NCBI GenBank assembly: GCA_934589325.1 | Contig: CAKTNU010000083.1 | Span: 1 to 7,637 of the forward strand | Direction: 5' to 3' | Source of the DNA: an uncultured Oscillospiraceae bacterium | GTDB lineage: Bacteria; Bacillota_A; Clostridia; Oscillospirales; Oscillospiraceae | DNA length: 7,637 bases | Shown: piece by piece, positions 1 through 7,624 of the stretch | Numbering within the stretch: the stretch's first letter is position 1 | Layout: every line of letters starts with the position of its first letter | Notes under the pieces: generated by a model | Database searches by the model: none | What the model saw: the letters and a program-made list of their open reading frames with translations, nothing else | What the model was told of the DNA's origin: nothing | Translations under genes and position numbers: made by a program

Positions 1-486
1 ATATTCATGGGTGTGTCGCAGGGAATGCAGCCGCTCTTCGGCCGCAGCTACGGCGACCAGAATCAGGACGACCTGCACTATTTCCTCCGCGCCGGACTCG
101 GAGTAGGCTTCGGCGGCAGTGTGCTGGTCTACGTGCTGATAATCGCCCTTGGCGGACTTATCTGCGCAATGTTCGGTGCGGATCCGGCGGCCACGGAGAT
201 AACCGTCTTTGCAATACCGCGGTATGGCTGGGCGTTCTTGTTTGCATCAATGAATACGCTGCTCTCGGCTTATCTGTATTCAACCAAGCGTACCAAGGAG
301 TCGGCCGCGGTGAATATCCTGCGCGGCTTTATCCTTACTCCGCTGTGTATCGTGTTCATCTCGACACTGTCCGGCGGTGCGGCGATATGGTACGCGGTCG
401 GTATGGCCGAGGCACTGAGCTTCCTGTGCGCCGTGTTCGTCACTCGCCGCTCCGAGCGCGGCGGTGTGCGCTTCAGCGAGGACTGA
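1..486 (+). CDS. MATE family efflux transporter, C-terminal part (5' end outside window)
   Basis: This is the C-terminal end of a membrane antiporter of the MATE family, which exports drugs or other organic cations in exchange for Na+ or H+. The frame is open from base 1 (ATA TTC ATG...), so the ATG at base 7 is internal and the true start lies upstream. About 161 residues are present, against roughly 450 in a full protein. The segment GVSQGMQPLFGRSYGDQN near the start matches the family's conserved 'G.sqg.qPl.g.nyGa.n' region of the second half of the fold. Four hydrophobic stretches follow, at about residues 32-58, 76-93, 106-123 and 127-147 of the visible part, and the IWYAVGMAE motif matches the conserved 'vW.a...aE' of the last helices. 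The end is a short charged tail (RRSERGG...). The family is clear; the substrate is not. A terminator-like hairpin and a new promoter follow, so it is probably not co-transcribed with addB. Confidence 0.87.
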   Translation: MFMGVSQGMQPLFGRSYGDQNQDDLHYFLRAGLGVGFGGSVLVYVLIIALGGLICAMFGADPAATEITVFAIPRYGWAFLFASMNTLLSAYLYSTKRTKESAAVNILRGFILTPLCIVFISTLSGGAAIWYAVGMAEALSFLCAVFVTRRSERGGVRFSED

Positions 487-514
487 CGGCTCCGCAGAAC
501 TTGCGGCGGTCAGT
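482..514 (+). other. Small two-part hairpin overlapping the MATE stop codon
   Basis: ACTGAC (482-487) can pair with GTCAGT (509-514), and inside it CCGCA (492-496) can pair with TGCGG (502-506), leaving a 5-base loop and a small internal loop. The outer arm includes the TGA stop codon of the MATE gene. There is no T-run after it, so it is not a canonical terminator by itself. It could protect the mRNA 3' end, act together with the larger hairpin just downstream, or be a chance structure. Confidence 0.35.
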
Positions 515-536
515 ATCCGGCGATAAATTAATGATC

Positions 537-574
537 CAAGGAACCCGGTCGGGGAATCCCGACCGGGTTCCTTG
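537..574 (+). terminator. Terminator-like hairpin between the MATE gene and addB
   Basis: A perfect inverted repeat has 17-bp arms, CAAGGAACCCGGTCGGG (537-553) and its exact reverse complement (558-574), separated by the four bases GAAT. It lies 50 bases after the MATE stop codon and just before the addB promoter, where an intrinsic terminator is expected. The base of the stem carries AAGG/CCTT, but the + strand bases that follow (CGTATTTGG) lack a true T-run. Read on the minus strand, the stem is followed by a moderately T-rich stretch. It is most likely the MATE transcript's terminator, perhaps inefficient or aided by other factors. A dispersed palindromic repeat is the alternative. Confidence 0.65.
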
Positions 575-592
575 CGTATTTGGCCGCCTTAC

Positions 593-621
593 TTGATACC
601 GGACGCGGTTTTTGGTAAAAT
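593..621 (+). promoter_or_regulatory. Sigma-A-type promoter for addBA
   Basis: The -35 box TTGATA (593-598) and the -10 box TAAAAT (616-621) are separated by an optimal 17 bp, with only one or two mismatches to TTGACA/TATAAT in each box. The expected transcription start is near base 628, giving a leader of about 27 bases before the addB ATG. It sits directly after the terminator-like hairpin. I see no obvious LexA/SOS operator of the Bacillus type (GAAC-N4-GTTC) overlapping it, so expression is probably constitutive. Confidence 0.72.
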
Positions 622-638
622 AAAAGAAAGTAAACGCG

Positions 639-644
639 AAAGGA
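639..644 (+). promoter_or_regulatory. Ribosome binding site of addB
   Basis: AAAGGA lies 10 bases before the ATG at 655, which is slightly long spacing for a moderate Shine-Dalgarno sequence. It falls in the 8-base loop between two CGCG tetramers (635-638 and 647-650) that could form a weak 4-bp hairpin. The in-frame TAA at 631-633, with no start codon between it and 655, makes this ATG the first possible start. Confidence 0.55.
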
Positions 645-654
645 CTCGCGAGAG

Positions 655-3600
655 ATGCTGAGACTTTTTATCGGCCGGGCCGGTACGGGAAAAACCGCGG
701 CGGTCATCGGTGAATTGAATGAGGCAGTGCTCGAAAAAAAAGGACACCGCCTGCTGATAGTTCCGGAGCAGTATAGCCATGAGGCGGAGCGCGAGCTGTG
801 CCGTGCCTGCGGGGACAGCATGTCTCTGTATGCAGAGGTGATGAGCTTTACGGGACTTGCCAGGCGCGTGGCATCGCAGCAGGGCGGCGGTGCGGCGGCG
901 TATCTCGACAAGGGCGGCAGACTTCTCTGCATGGCGCTTGCGCTGGACGGCACAGCCTCGCGGCTCAGAATGTACGGCACTGCGGGGCGCAAGGCGGAGA
1001 CGCAGTCGGCGCTGCTTGCGGCGGTGGACAGTCTGAAGGCTGCAGGGGTAGACTCCGAAAAGCTCTATGCAGCCTCGGAGAACTGCCCCGGCGGGCTCGG
1101 CGATAAGCTCGCGGATATGGCGCTGATACTCGAAGCATACGATGCCGTTGTCGCAAACGGTCACGCGGATCCGGCCGACCGACTGAATGTCCTGGCCGGA
1201 CAGATAGATAAGGGCGGCATGAGTGCGGAGGACTGCGTCTATGTCGACGGTTTTATAGACTTCACATTCCAGGAGAGGCAGGTGCTGCGTGCGCTTTTGA
1301 AACGCGGCGTGAATCTCACTGTCTGCCTGACGCTTGACGAGCTGCACGGCGACAGCGAGATATTTGAGCTGTCCCGCCGCAGTGCCCGTGAGCTGCTGGC
1401 TTACGCGAAGGAGCTGGGAGCGGAGACCGAGCTTCGCCGGTTCGAGGCCGATCCTACCGGAAATGCGCTTGATTTCTTTGCCGAGAATATGTTCAGCTAT
1501 TCGACCGTGAAATTTCAGGGCGAGCTGAACGGCGCTGTCGATCTTATTACAGCCGACGGCTTGGTTTCCGAGTGCGAGTTTGCGGCGGCACGGGCGATAG
1601 CGCTCGTGCGGGATAATGGCTGCCGCTGGCGCGATATTGCAGTGGCCGTGCGCGGCTTCGACAGCTACCGCGCTGCGCTTGAGAGCACATTCGAGCATTA
1701 CGGCGTGCCGCTGTTCATGACACGGCGCAGCGATCTGCTTTCAAAGCCCCTGCCGGCGATGATAAGTGCGGCGTATGACATCGTCTGCGGCGGCTGGGAG
1801 GTCGACGACGTGATAAGCTATATGCGTACAGGTCTGACTGGTCTTGCTGTCGAAGACTGCGACATGCTTGAAAATTACATATTCAAGTGGCAGCTCCGGG
1901 CGGGGGCGTGGAGCCGCGAGGGTGACTGGCGTCAGCACCCGGACGGCTACAACGCCGAATATACCGACGAGACGGCCGAGAGACTGAAAAAAATAAACGC
2001 TCTGCGCCATGCGTTGGGCGATCCGCTGCTGCACTTTGCCGGACGCGGCCGCTCCGCGTCGACCGCGGAGCAGCAGGCTGCGGTGCTGGCTGATTTCTTC
2101 GATGAGCTTGGCCTGGCCGAACGCTTAAGTGAGCGCGCCGGGCAGCTTATGGCTGCCGGCCGAGAGGAGCTTGCCCGCGAATATGCCCAGCTGTGGGACA
2201 TCATTGTTTCCGCACTTGAGCAGTGTGCCGCGATACTCGGCGATACCGAGACGGATATGGAGAGCTTCGGACGCCTGTTCACGCTCATGCTGTCGCGCTA
2301 TGACGTTGGCGTCATACCTGTTTCTCTTGACAGAGTTTCCGCCGGTGACTTTGATCGTATGCGGCGCAGAAATATAAAGCATCTGATAGTTCTCGGCGTC
2401 AGCGACGAGCGCCTGCCGTCTGCCGAGGGCGATACGGGCATATTTTCCGATGAGGAGCGCAGGCGCTTACTCGAGCTTGACATCGACCTCGGCGGAGCCG
2501 GGGACGGGGAGCTGTGGCGCGAGTTTTCGCTTATCTACAACTGCCTGAGCCTTCCGTCGGAGAGCCTTACACTATGCTATCCGCTTATCGATCCCGAAGG
2601 GGCGGTCCAGCGTCCGTCATTCGTTTACAGCCGTGCCGCGGCGATATTCGACATTCAGCCGCGGCATGCCGACATATCTGAGCTCCGCACATCGGCTCCC
2701 GCCCCGGCATTGACGCTGGCGGCGCACGCCGTCAGCGGCGGCTCGGTGCGCGAGCGTTCTGCGGCGGAATATTTCCGCCGCAGTGACCCGGAGCGCTTTG
2801 CCAAGCTGAACGCCGCCGCGAAGATGAGCCGCGGACGGCTGTCGCCGGACGCGGTACGCGCACTGTACGGCCGCCGCCTGCGGCTGAGTGCTTCGAGGAT
2901 AGATAAATTTGCATCCTGCAAGTTCGCGTATTTCTGCCAGTACGGACTGAATGCCAGACCGTATGAACCTGCCGGCTTCACACCGCCGGAGGTAGGCACT
3001 TTCATGCACTACGTTCTTGAGCACACTGCACGTGAGGTGCGGGAGCGGGGCGGCTTCGGCGCGGTAAGCGATGAGGAGCTTAAAGATATCACACAGCGCC
3101 ATGTCGACGGATATGTTCACGAGCGGCTCAACGACTTCCGGGAAAAGTCCGAGCGCTTCATATATCTTTTCCGCCGACTCAGCCGAGACGCATACCAGAT
3201 AGTGCTGGACATGGCGCAGGAGCTGCGCCGGTCGGACTTCGAGCCGCTTGACTTTGAGCTGGATTTTGCAAATATGAGCGATATGCCTCCGGTCGAGCTC
3301 GGCGAGGGCGAAGGCTCTGTTACACTTACGGGTATTGCCGACAGAGTGGACGGATGGCTGCACGACGGGCGGCTGTATCTGCGAGTCGTGGATTACAAGA
3401 CGGGTAAGAAAACCTTTTCACTTTCCGACGTGTGGTATGGAATGGGGCTTCAGATGCTGCTGTATCTGTTCACACTCGGCGAAGAGGGAGCGCGGCTGTA
3501 CGGACGCGAGATAGTACCGGCCGGAGTGATGTATGTCCCGGCGCGCAGTGCGATACTACCCGTACCGCGGGACTGCGGCGAGGAGCAGGCGCAGAAGCTC

Positions 3601-4002
3601 AGGCTTGAAAATGTGCGGCGCAGCGGCGTCGTGCTTGACGAGCCGGAGCTTATAGAGGCGTGGGAGCACGGAGACGACAAGAAATATATCCCGATACGCA
3701 TCCGTTATAATAAGCCAACGGCGGACTCGCTGATGTCGGCGGAGCGGCTGGGACTGCTGTCCCGGCATATCAGGAAGACGCTGGCGGACATGGCGCGGCA
3801 GCTGAATTCCGGCAGTATTGCCGCCGATCCGTTCTACCGCAGCCAGCAGGAAAACGCCTGTCTCAACTGCGATTACTTTGACGCATGTCATTTCTCACAG
3901 GGCGAAAACGGTGAGAGCTGCCGCTTTATGCAGAGAATACCGGCGGAAAAGGTCATCGCAATGATGGAGAACGAGGATGGAGAGGAGGGCGGCAATGGCT
4001 GA
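655..4002 (+). CDS. addB: AddB subunit of the AddAB helicase-nuclease (Fe-S, RecB-type nuclease)
   Basis: AddB is the second subunit of the cytoplasmic AddAB complex, which processes double-strand DNA breaks. In the family it cuts the 5'-ended strand, recognises Chi, and is a degenerate helicase. The 1115 residues are close to the usual 1150-1170. A Walker A box GRAGTGKT is at residues 7-14. The AddB-typical VYVDGFIDFTFQE is at 195-207, and a late helicase-like segment ending IVLGVSDERLPS is near 552-589. The C-terminal nuclease starts at SASRIDKFASC (745-755) and has H785 (GTFMHYVLE), GIADRVD (893-899), VVDYKTGK (911-918) and Q933...Y937, which are the RecB/Cas4-type motifs. C755 with C1069-x2-C1072-x5-C1078 reproduces the iron-sulphur cysteine pattern known from B. 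subtilis AddB. The ATG at 655 is the only start after an in-frame stop. The gene has its own promoter and overlaps addA by 8 bases, as expected for an operon. No frameshift or missing key residue is seen. Confidence 0.95.
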   Translation: MLRLFIGRAGTGKTAAVIGELNEAVLEKKGHRLLIVPEQYSHEAERELCRACGDSMSLYAEVMSFTGLARRVASQQGGGAAAYLDKGGRLLCMALALDGTASRLRMYGTAGRKAETQSALLAAVDSLKAAGVDSEKLYAASENCPGGLGDKLADMALILEAYDAVVANGHADPADRLNVLAGQIDKGGMSAEDCVYVDGFIDFTFQERQVLRALLKRGVNLTVCLTLDELHGDSEIFELSRRSARELLAYAKELGAETELRRFEADPTGNALDFFAENMFSYSTVKFQGELNGAVDLITADGLVSECEFAAARAIALVRDNGCRWRDIAVAVRGFDSYRAALESTFEHYGVPLFMTRRSDLLSKPLPAMISAAYDIVCGGWEVDDVISYMRTGLTGLAVEDCDMLENYIFKWQLRAGAWSREGDWRQHPDGYNAEYTDETAERLKKINALRHALGDPLLHFAGRGRSASTAEQQAAVLADFFDELGLAERLSERAGQLMAAGREELAREYAQLWDIIVSALEQCAAILGDTETDMESFGRLFTLMLSRYDVGVIPVSLDRVSAGDFDRMRRRNIKHLIVLGVSDERLPSAEGDTGIFSDEERRRLLELDIDLGGAGDGELWREFSLIYNCLSLPSESLTLCYPLIDPEGAVQRPSFVYSRAAAIFDIQPRHADISELRTSAPAPALTLAAHAVSGGSVRERSAAEYFRRSDPERFAKLNAAAKMSRGRLSPDAVRALYGRRLRLSASRIDKFASCKFAYFCQYGLNARPYEPAGFTPPEVGTFMHYVLEHTAREVRERGGFGAVSDEELKDITQRHVDGYVHERLNDFREKSERFIYLFRRLSRDAYQIVLDMAQELRRSDFEPLDFELDFANMSDMPPVELGEGEGSVTLTGIADRVDGWLHDGRLYLRVVDYKTGKKTFSLSDVWYGMGLQMLLYLFTLGEEGARLYGREIVPAGVMYVPARSAILPVPRDCGEEQAQKLRLENVRRSGVVLDEPELIEAWEHGDDKKYIPIRIRYNKPTADSLMSAERLGLLSRHIRKTLADMARQLNSGSIAADPFYRSQQENACLNCDYFDACHFSQGENGESCRFMQRIPAEKVIAMMENEDGEEGGNG
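3983..3988 (+). promoter_or_regulatory. Ribosome binding site of addA, inside the addB 3' end
   Basis: AGGAGG, followed by a further G, lies 6 bases before the ATG at 3995, which is optimal strength and spacing. This decides the start of addA. The in-frame ATG at 3977 has only a weaker GGAG (3966-3969) before it and would add the six residues MERRAA. The site lies within the last codons of addB, so ribosomes finishing addB deliver directly to addA. Confidence 0.8.
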
Positions 4003-7000
4003 ATTCAGACCGACCGAGTCGCAGGCGGCGGCAATAAATGCCCGCGGGAGTGCGGTGCTGGTGTCTGCCGGCGCCGGCAGCGGAAAAACACGCGTATTGA
4101 CCGAGCGGCTCATGCGCTATATCACCGACGCGGAGCATCCGGTCGACCTAGACAGCTTCCTTATAATAACCTTTACCCGTGCTGCTGCCGGTGAACTTCG
4201 AGGACGCATCATGGACGAGATAGCCGCGGCGCTGGCCGCAGAGCCAGGCAGCAAGCGTCTGCGCCGCCAGAGCGCACTGTGTCAGAAGGCGCAGATAGGC
4301 ACCATTCACAGCTTTTGCGCGGCGCTGCTGCGTGAGAACTGCCACGCCTGCGGTCTGCCGCCGCAGTTCAAGATCGCGGATGACGACAGGATAGCCGCGA
4401 TGAAGTCTGCAGCACTCGAGCGTGTGCTTGACAGACGATATGAGAGCATTGATGCGCATCCGGGCTTTTCGCTGCTGGCGGATACCGTCGGCGCAGGGCG
4501 GGATGATACCCGGCTCGGAACGCTTGTGCTGACGCTGCATGACAAAATGCAGTGCCATGCCCGCCCGGAGCAATGGGCGGCCGAACAGGTGGCGCTTCTG
4601 AGCGAGGCGGCGGACGATGCCGCGCAGACTCCGTGGGGCCGCGAGATAATCGACCGTGCCAAGGCAATGGCCGACTATTGGGCGGCAGAGCTTGAGCGTG
4701 TGCTTGAGGCAATAAGCGCGGAGGAGAAGATAGCTGCCGCCTATACCGGCAGCATTGCCGATACTGCCGATCAGCTCCGCGAGCTGCGGCGCTGCCTTGA
4801 CCTCGGATGGGATCGGGCGCGGGCCTGCCTGCCCGTGACATATCCCGCATTGGGGCGCGTGACGAAATCGCCGGGTCCTGCACTTCAGGAATTTGCAAAG
4901 AACCGCCGCGATGCCTGCAAAAAGGCAACGAAGAAAATAGAGGATATGCTCTATTCGGATTCGGAGAAGCTGCTCGGCGAGCTGCGCCTGACGACTCCGG
5001 CGATGACTGCGCTGCTGTCGCTGACGCTGGACTTCGGCGAGGAACTGGATCGAGACAAGCGCCGCGCCGGACTTGTCGATTACTCCGACCTTGAGCATAT
5101 GTCCGTGCGCCTGCTGACGAATGACGACGGCAGCCCCTCAGAGCTTGCGCAGCGGCTCAGCGGACGCTATACAGAGATAATGGTAGACGAGTATCAGGAT
5201 GTCAGCCGTGTTCAGGACGAGATATTCCGTGCCATATCCCTCGGAGGGAAAAATCTCTTTATGGTCGGTGATGTGAAGCAGTCCATATACCGCTTCAGAC
5301 TTGCCGATCCCGGGATATTCACCGAAAAATACCTGAGCTATGCCGACTGCGGTGTGGCCGCACCGGGCGAACCGCGCCGCATCATGCTGCGTGAGAACTT
5401 CCGTTCCCGGCACGAGGTGCTGGATGCGGCGAACGCCGTGTTCGGCCTGTGCATGTCGCGTGAGCTGGGCGACATCGACTATGACGAAGCTGCCGCGCTG
5501 AAGTGCGGGGCGAGCTATGACGGTGACGTGCCGAAACCTGAGCTTGGTATTATCGCGCTGCCGCACGGCGGCGACGAGGACGACAGCCCCGATAAACTCG
5601 AGACCGAGGCGCAGTATGTCGCGGCGAGGATAAAAAGACTGGTCGACTCGGGAACGGAGGTATCCGGCCGAGGTGGTATGCGGCCGCTGGAGTACGGTGA
5701 CATTGCTATCCTGCTCCGCACAGCAAACTCTACGGGGGCTGCATACAGAAATGCGCTGGTGCAGCAGGGAATACCGGTCGCCTCCGTACAGGGCGGCGGA
5801 TTTTTCACCTCTGTCGAGATATCTACTATGATGTCCATGCTTGCGATAATCGACAATCCGCATCAGGACATTCCGCTTATTGCGGTGCTGCGCTCTCCGG
5901 TGTTCGGCTTCACGGCGGACGAGCTCTCGGCGGTGCGTGCATCCGATAAACGCTGTGATTTCTACACTGCACTCTGCGAGGCTGCCGAGACCGACGAAAA
6001 ATGCGCCGGATTTATAAAAATGCTTGCGAAATTCCGCAGTGAGGCGGCGGATATGAGCGCCGCGGAGCTCGTATGGCGGCTGTGCGGAGAGCTTGATATG
6101 CTTGCAATATGCAGCGCAATGAGCGACGGTGAGCAGCGCAGGGCAAATCTGCTGGAGCTGGCGGAGCTGTCAGAACGCTTTGAGAGCAGCGGCTACCGCG
6201 GACTGCACAGATTTGTGCTGTGGCTGCGTCGGCTTGCCGAGAGAAATCAGGAGCCCGCTACCGGCGCGGCCACGGCATCGGCCGTGCAGATAATGTCGGT
6301 GCACAAATCCAAGGGGCTGGAGTTCCCGGTAGTATTCCTGTGCGATTCCGGGCACCGCTTCAATAAGCGCGACAGTCAGGATTCGGTGCTCGTACATCCG
6401 CAGCTCGGCCTTGGACCGAAGCTGACTGATACCGTGCGCCGCATAGAGTACCCGACTCTTGCACGTCATGCGATACGTCTGCGGCTTGAGCGGGAGACGC
6501 TGTCGGAGGAGCTGCGGCTGCTGTATGTCGCGCTGACCCGTGCCAAAGAGCGGCTGATCATAACCGGCATCCTGAAGGATCCTGAGACGGCCATAGAAAG
6601 ATCACGCGCCGCAGTTACCCGGCCGATGGCGCCCGAGGTACTGGCCTCGGCTCAGTCGATGCTCGACTGGCTCATATACTCGGCCATTGCCGACGGAGGG
6701 GAGAATATCACCTTGACCGTCGCCGAGCCGCTGACCGCGGAGCCGATCCGCGCACAGGTTGCGCCTGTAGCGGGCAGTGACGAGGGAATGATATCGGAGC
6801 TTGCCCGGCGGCTGGAGTTCAGATATCCGCATGCCGATGCTGAGCGCCTGCCCTCAAAGGTCACGGCCACGGAGCTGAAGGGCCGCGGCGAGATCGACGA
6901 GGATGCGCAGAGCGTCGCGCCTAAGCCCGCGCCGAACTTCCGCAGACCGGATTTTGAGAAGATACACCGCCCAGCGACCGGCGCAGAACGCGGAGTTGCA

Positions 7001-7522
7001 ACACATCTGGTGCTGCAATACATGGACTTTGCCAGGAGCGGCAGTCTCGCGGAGATAGAGGGTGAGATAGCACGGCTGCTGGCGGAGAAGTTTATCACCC
7101 GCCGTGAGGCCGAAGCCGTCGATGCCGGAGCTATCGACGCGCTGTTCCGGTCACAGCTCGGGCGGCGTATGCTGTCGGCGCAGAGTATGTACAGGGAATT
7201 CAGATTCTCGCTGCTGTGCGGTGCGGACGAGGTGTTCGGCACGGCTCCGGGCGAGGAGGTCCTGCTGCAGGGCGTCGTCGACTGCTGCATCGAGGAGAAC
7301 GGCGGGCTTGTGATAATCGACTATAAGACGGACAGAGTCAGCAGCAGGGCGGCAGTAGAGCAGAGGGCGGAGTTCTATGCGGGGCAGCTGCATGCCTATG
7401 CCGCCGCGATGGAGCGCATCACAGGCAAGCGCGTCAGGGAATGTGTGCTGTATTTTCTGGCGGCCGGCTGCGCAGTGAGCGTGGATCCGCACTTAAACAG
7501 AGTTTCCCAAGAAAATTCTTAA
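3995..7522 (+). CDS. addA: AddA subunit of the AddAB helicase-nuclease (UvrD/Rep helicase plus RecB-type nuclease)
   Basis: AddA is the ATP-driven 3'-5' helicase and one of the two nucleases of the complex; in the family it cuts the 3'-ended strand until Chi is met, leaving an overhang for RecA. From the ATG at 3995 it is 1175 residues, slightly shorter than B. subtilis AddA (1232). All SF1A motifs are present: Q motif PTESQ (6-10), Walker A AGAGSGKT (25-32), Ia TFTRAAAGELR (59-69), Ic IGTIHSFC (101-108), II VDEYQD (397-402), III VGDVKQSIYRFR (424-435), IV LRENFRSR (465-472), V VHKSKGLEF (769-777) and VI LLYVALTRAKERL (842-854). The nuclease domain, about 990-1175, has H1004, GVVD (1093-1096), IIDYKTD (1107-1113) and Q1131...Y1135. 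The start is chosen for its strong AGGAGG site; the alternative ATG at 3977 gives 1181 residues. The gene overlaps the addB stop and should share its promoter. No terminator is seen after it. Confidence 0.96.
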   Translation: MAEFRPTESQAAAINARGSAVLVSAGAGSGKTRVLTERLMRYITDAEHPVDLDSFLIITFTRAAAGELRGRIMDEIAAALAAEPGSKRLRRQSALCQKAQIGTIHSFCAALLRENCHACGLPPQFKIADDDRIAAMKSAALERVLDRRYESIDAHPGFSLLADTVGAGRDDTRLGTLVLTLHDKMQCHARPEQWAAEQVALLSEAADDAAQTPWGREIIDRAKAMADYWAAELERVLEAISAEEKIAAAYTGSIADTADQLRELRRCLDLGWDRARACLPVTYPALGRVTKSPGPALQEFAKNRRDACKKATKKIEDMLYSDSEKLLGELRLTTPAMTALLSLTLDFGEELDRDKRRAGLVDYSDLEHMSVRLLTNDDGSPSELAQRLSGRYTEIMVDEYQDVSRVQDEIFRAISLGGKNLFMVGDVKQSIYRFRLADPGIFTEKYLSYADCGVAAPGEPRRIMLRENFRSRHEVLDAANAVFGLCMSRELGDIDYDEAAALKCGASYDGDVPKPELGIIALPHGGDEDDSPDKLETEAQYVAARIKRLVDSGTEVSGRGGMRPLEYGDIAILLRTANSTGAAYRNALVQQGIPVASVQGGGFFTSVEISTMMSMLAIIDNPHQDIPLIAVLRSPVFGFTADELSAVRASDKRCDFYTALCEAAETDEKCAGFIKMLAKFRSEAADMSAAELVWRLCGELDMLAICSAMSDGEQRRANLLELAELSERFESSGYRGLHRFVLWLRRLAERNQEPATGAATASAVQIMSVHKSKGLEFPVVFLCDSGHRFNKRDSQDSVLVHPQLGLGPKLTDTVRRIEYPTLARHAIRLRLERETLSEELRLLYVALTRAKERLIITGILKDPETAIERSRAAVTRPMAPEVLASAQSMLDWLIYSAIADGGENITLTVAEPLTAEPIRAQVAPVAGSDEGMISELARRLEFRYPHADAERLPSKVTATELKGRGEIDEDAQSVAPKPAPNFRRPDFEKIHRPATGAERGVATHLVLQYMDFARSGSLAEIEGEIARLLAEKFITRREAEAVDAGAIDALFRSQLGRRMLSAQSMYREFRFSLLCGADEVFGTAPGEEVLLQGVVDCCIEENGGLVIIDYKTDRVSSRAAVEQRAEFYAGQLHAYAAAMERITGKRVRECVLYFLAAGCAVSVDPHLNRVSQENS

Positions 7523-7523
7523 A

Positions 7524-7535
7524 AATGCTTGCATT
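7524..7535. repeat. Short palindrome over the -35 region of the last promoter
   Basis: AATGC (7524-7528) and GCATT (7531-7535) form an inverted repeat around TT, starting two bases after the addA stop codon. It covers the -35 box TTGCAT at 7529-7534, so it could be a repressor operator. A 5-bp arm length is short enough to arise by chance, and no known operator is recognised. Confidence 0.25.
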
Positions 7536-7557
7536 GCGCGCTGCGCTGTGTTACAAT
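7529..7557 (+). promoter_or_regulatory. Sigma-A-type promoter with extended -10 for the gene starting at 7625
   Basis: The -10 box TACAAT (7552-7557) is preceded by TG at 7549-7550, giving an extended -10 (TGTTACAAT). A weaker -35 box TTGCAT (7529-7534) lies exactly 17 bp upstream. The expected start is near base 7564, giving a leader of about 60 bases. The promoter begins only seven bases after the addA stop, so the next gene has its own expression beside any read-through from addBA. Confidence 0.62.
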
Positions 7558-7569
7558 TCGTTTTGCGTC

Positions 7570-7593
7570 TTGTAACTATGCGTTCGCGCACAA
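7570..7593 (+). other. Possible leader hairpin with a TTCG loop
   Basis: TGCG (7579-7582) and CGCA (7587-7590) pair around a TTCG tetraloop, and the stem can be lengthened by TTG (7570-7572) with CAA (7591-7593) after a six-base bulge on the 5' side. It lies in the 5' leader, about 30 bases before the start codon. The loop closes with G-C rather than the extra-stable C-G. It may be a small regulatory leader, as several ribosomal protein genes have, or merely an incidental hairpin. Confidence 0.3.
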
Positions 7594-7611
7594 TCAAGGC
7601 AGCACATGACG

Positions 7612-7616
7612 AGGAG
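7612..7616 (+). promoter_or_regulatory. Ribosome binding site of the gene starting at 7625
   Basis: AGGAG lies 8 bases before the ATG at 7625, with ideal sequence and spacing. Together with the promoter upstream, it supports a real gene start at the window's right edge. Confidence 0.7.
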
Positions 7617-7624
7617 ACAGAACC

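Noticed and set aside
589..1698. Long open frame of 369 codons on the minus strand opposite addB
   Set aside because: It is antisense to clear AddB coding sequence, rich in Arg, Ala and Cys without domain motifs, and long only because GC-rich DNA has few stops.
2617..3363. Open frame of 248 codons on the minus strand within addB
   Set aside because: It is opposite the AddB linker and nuclease region, whose motifs prove the + strand frame; no independent support.
3977..3994. Upstream ATG as the addA start
   Set aside because: The Shine-Dalgarno for 3977 is weaker than the AGGAGG before 3995, and family N-termini fit the shorter protein. It is kept as an alternative only.
4148..5098. Open frame of 316 codons on the minus strand opposite addA
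   Set aside because: It is a shadow of addA with low-complexity composition, no recognisable family and no convincing start region.
655..7522. AGCGG words as Chi sites
   Set aside because: The B. subtilis Chi pentamer occurs by chance very often in GC-rich DNA, and Chi differs between lineages.
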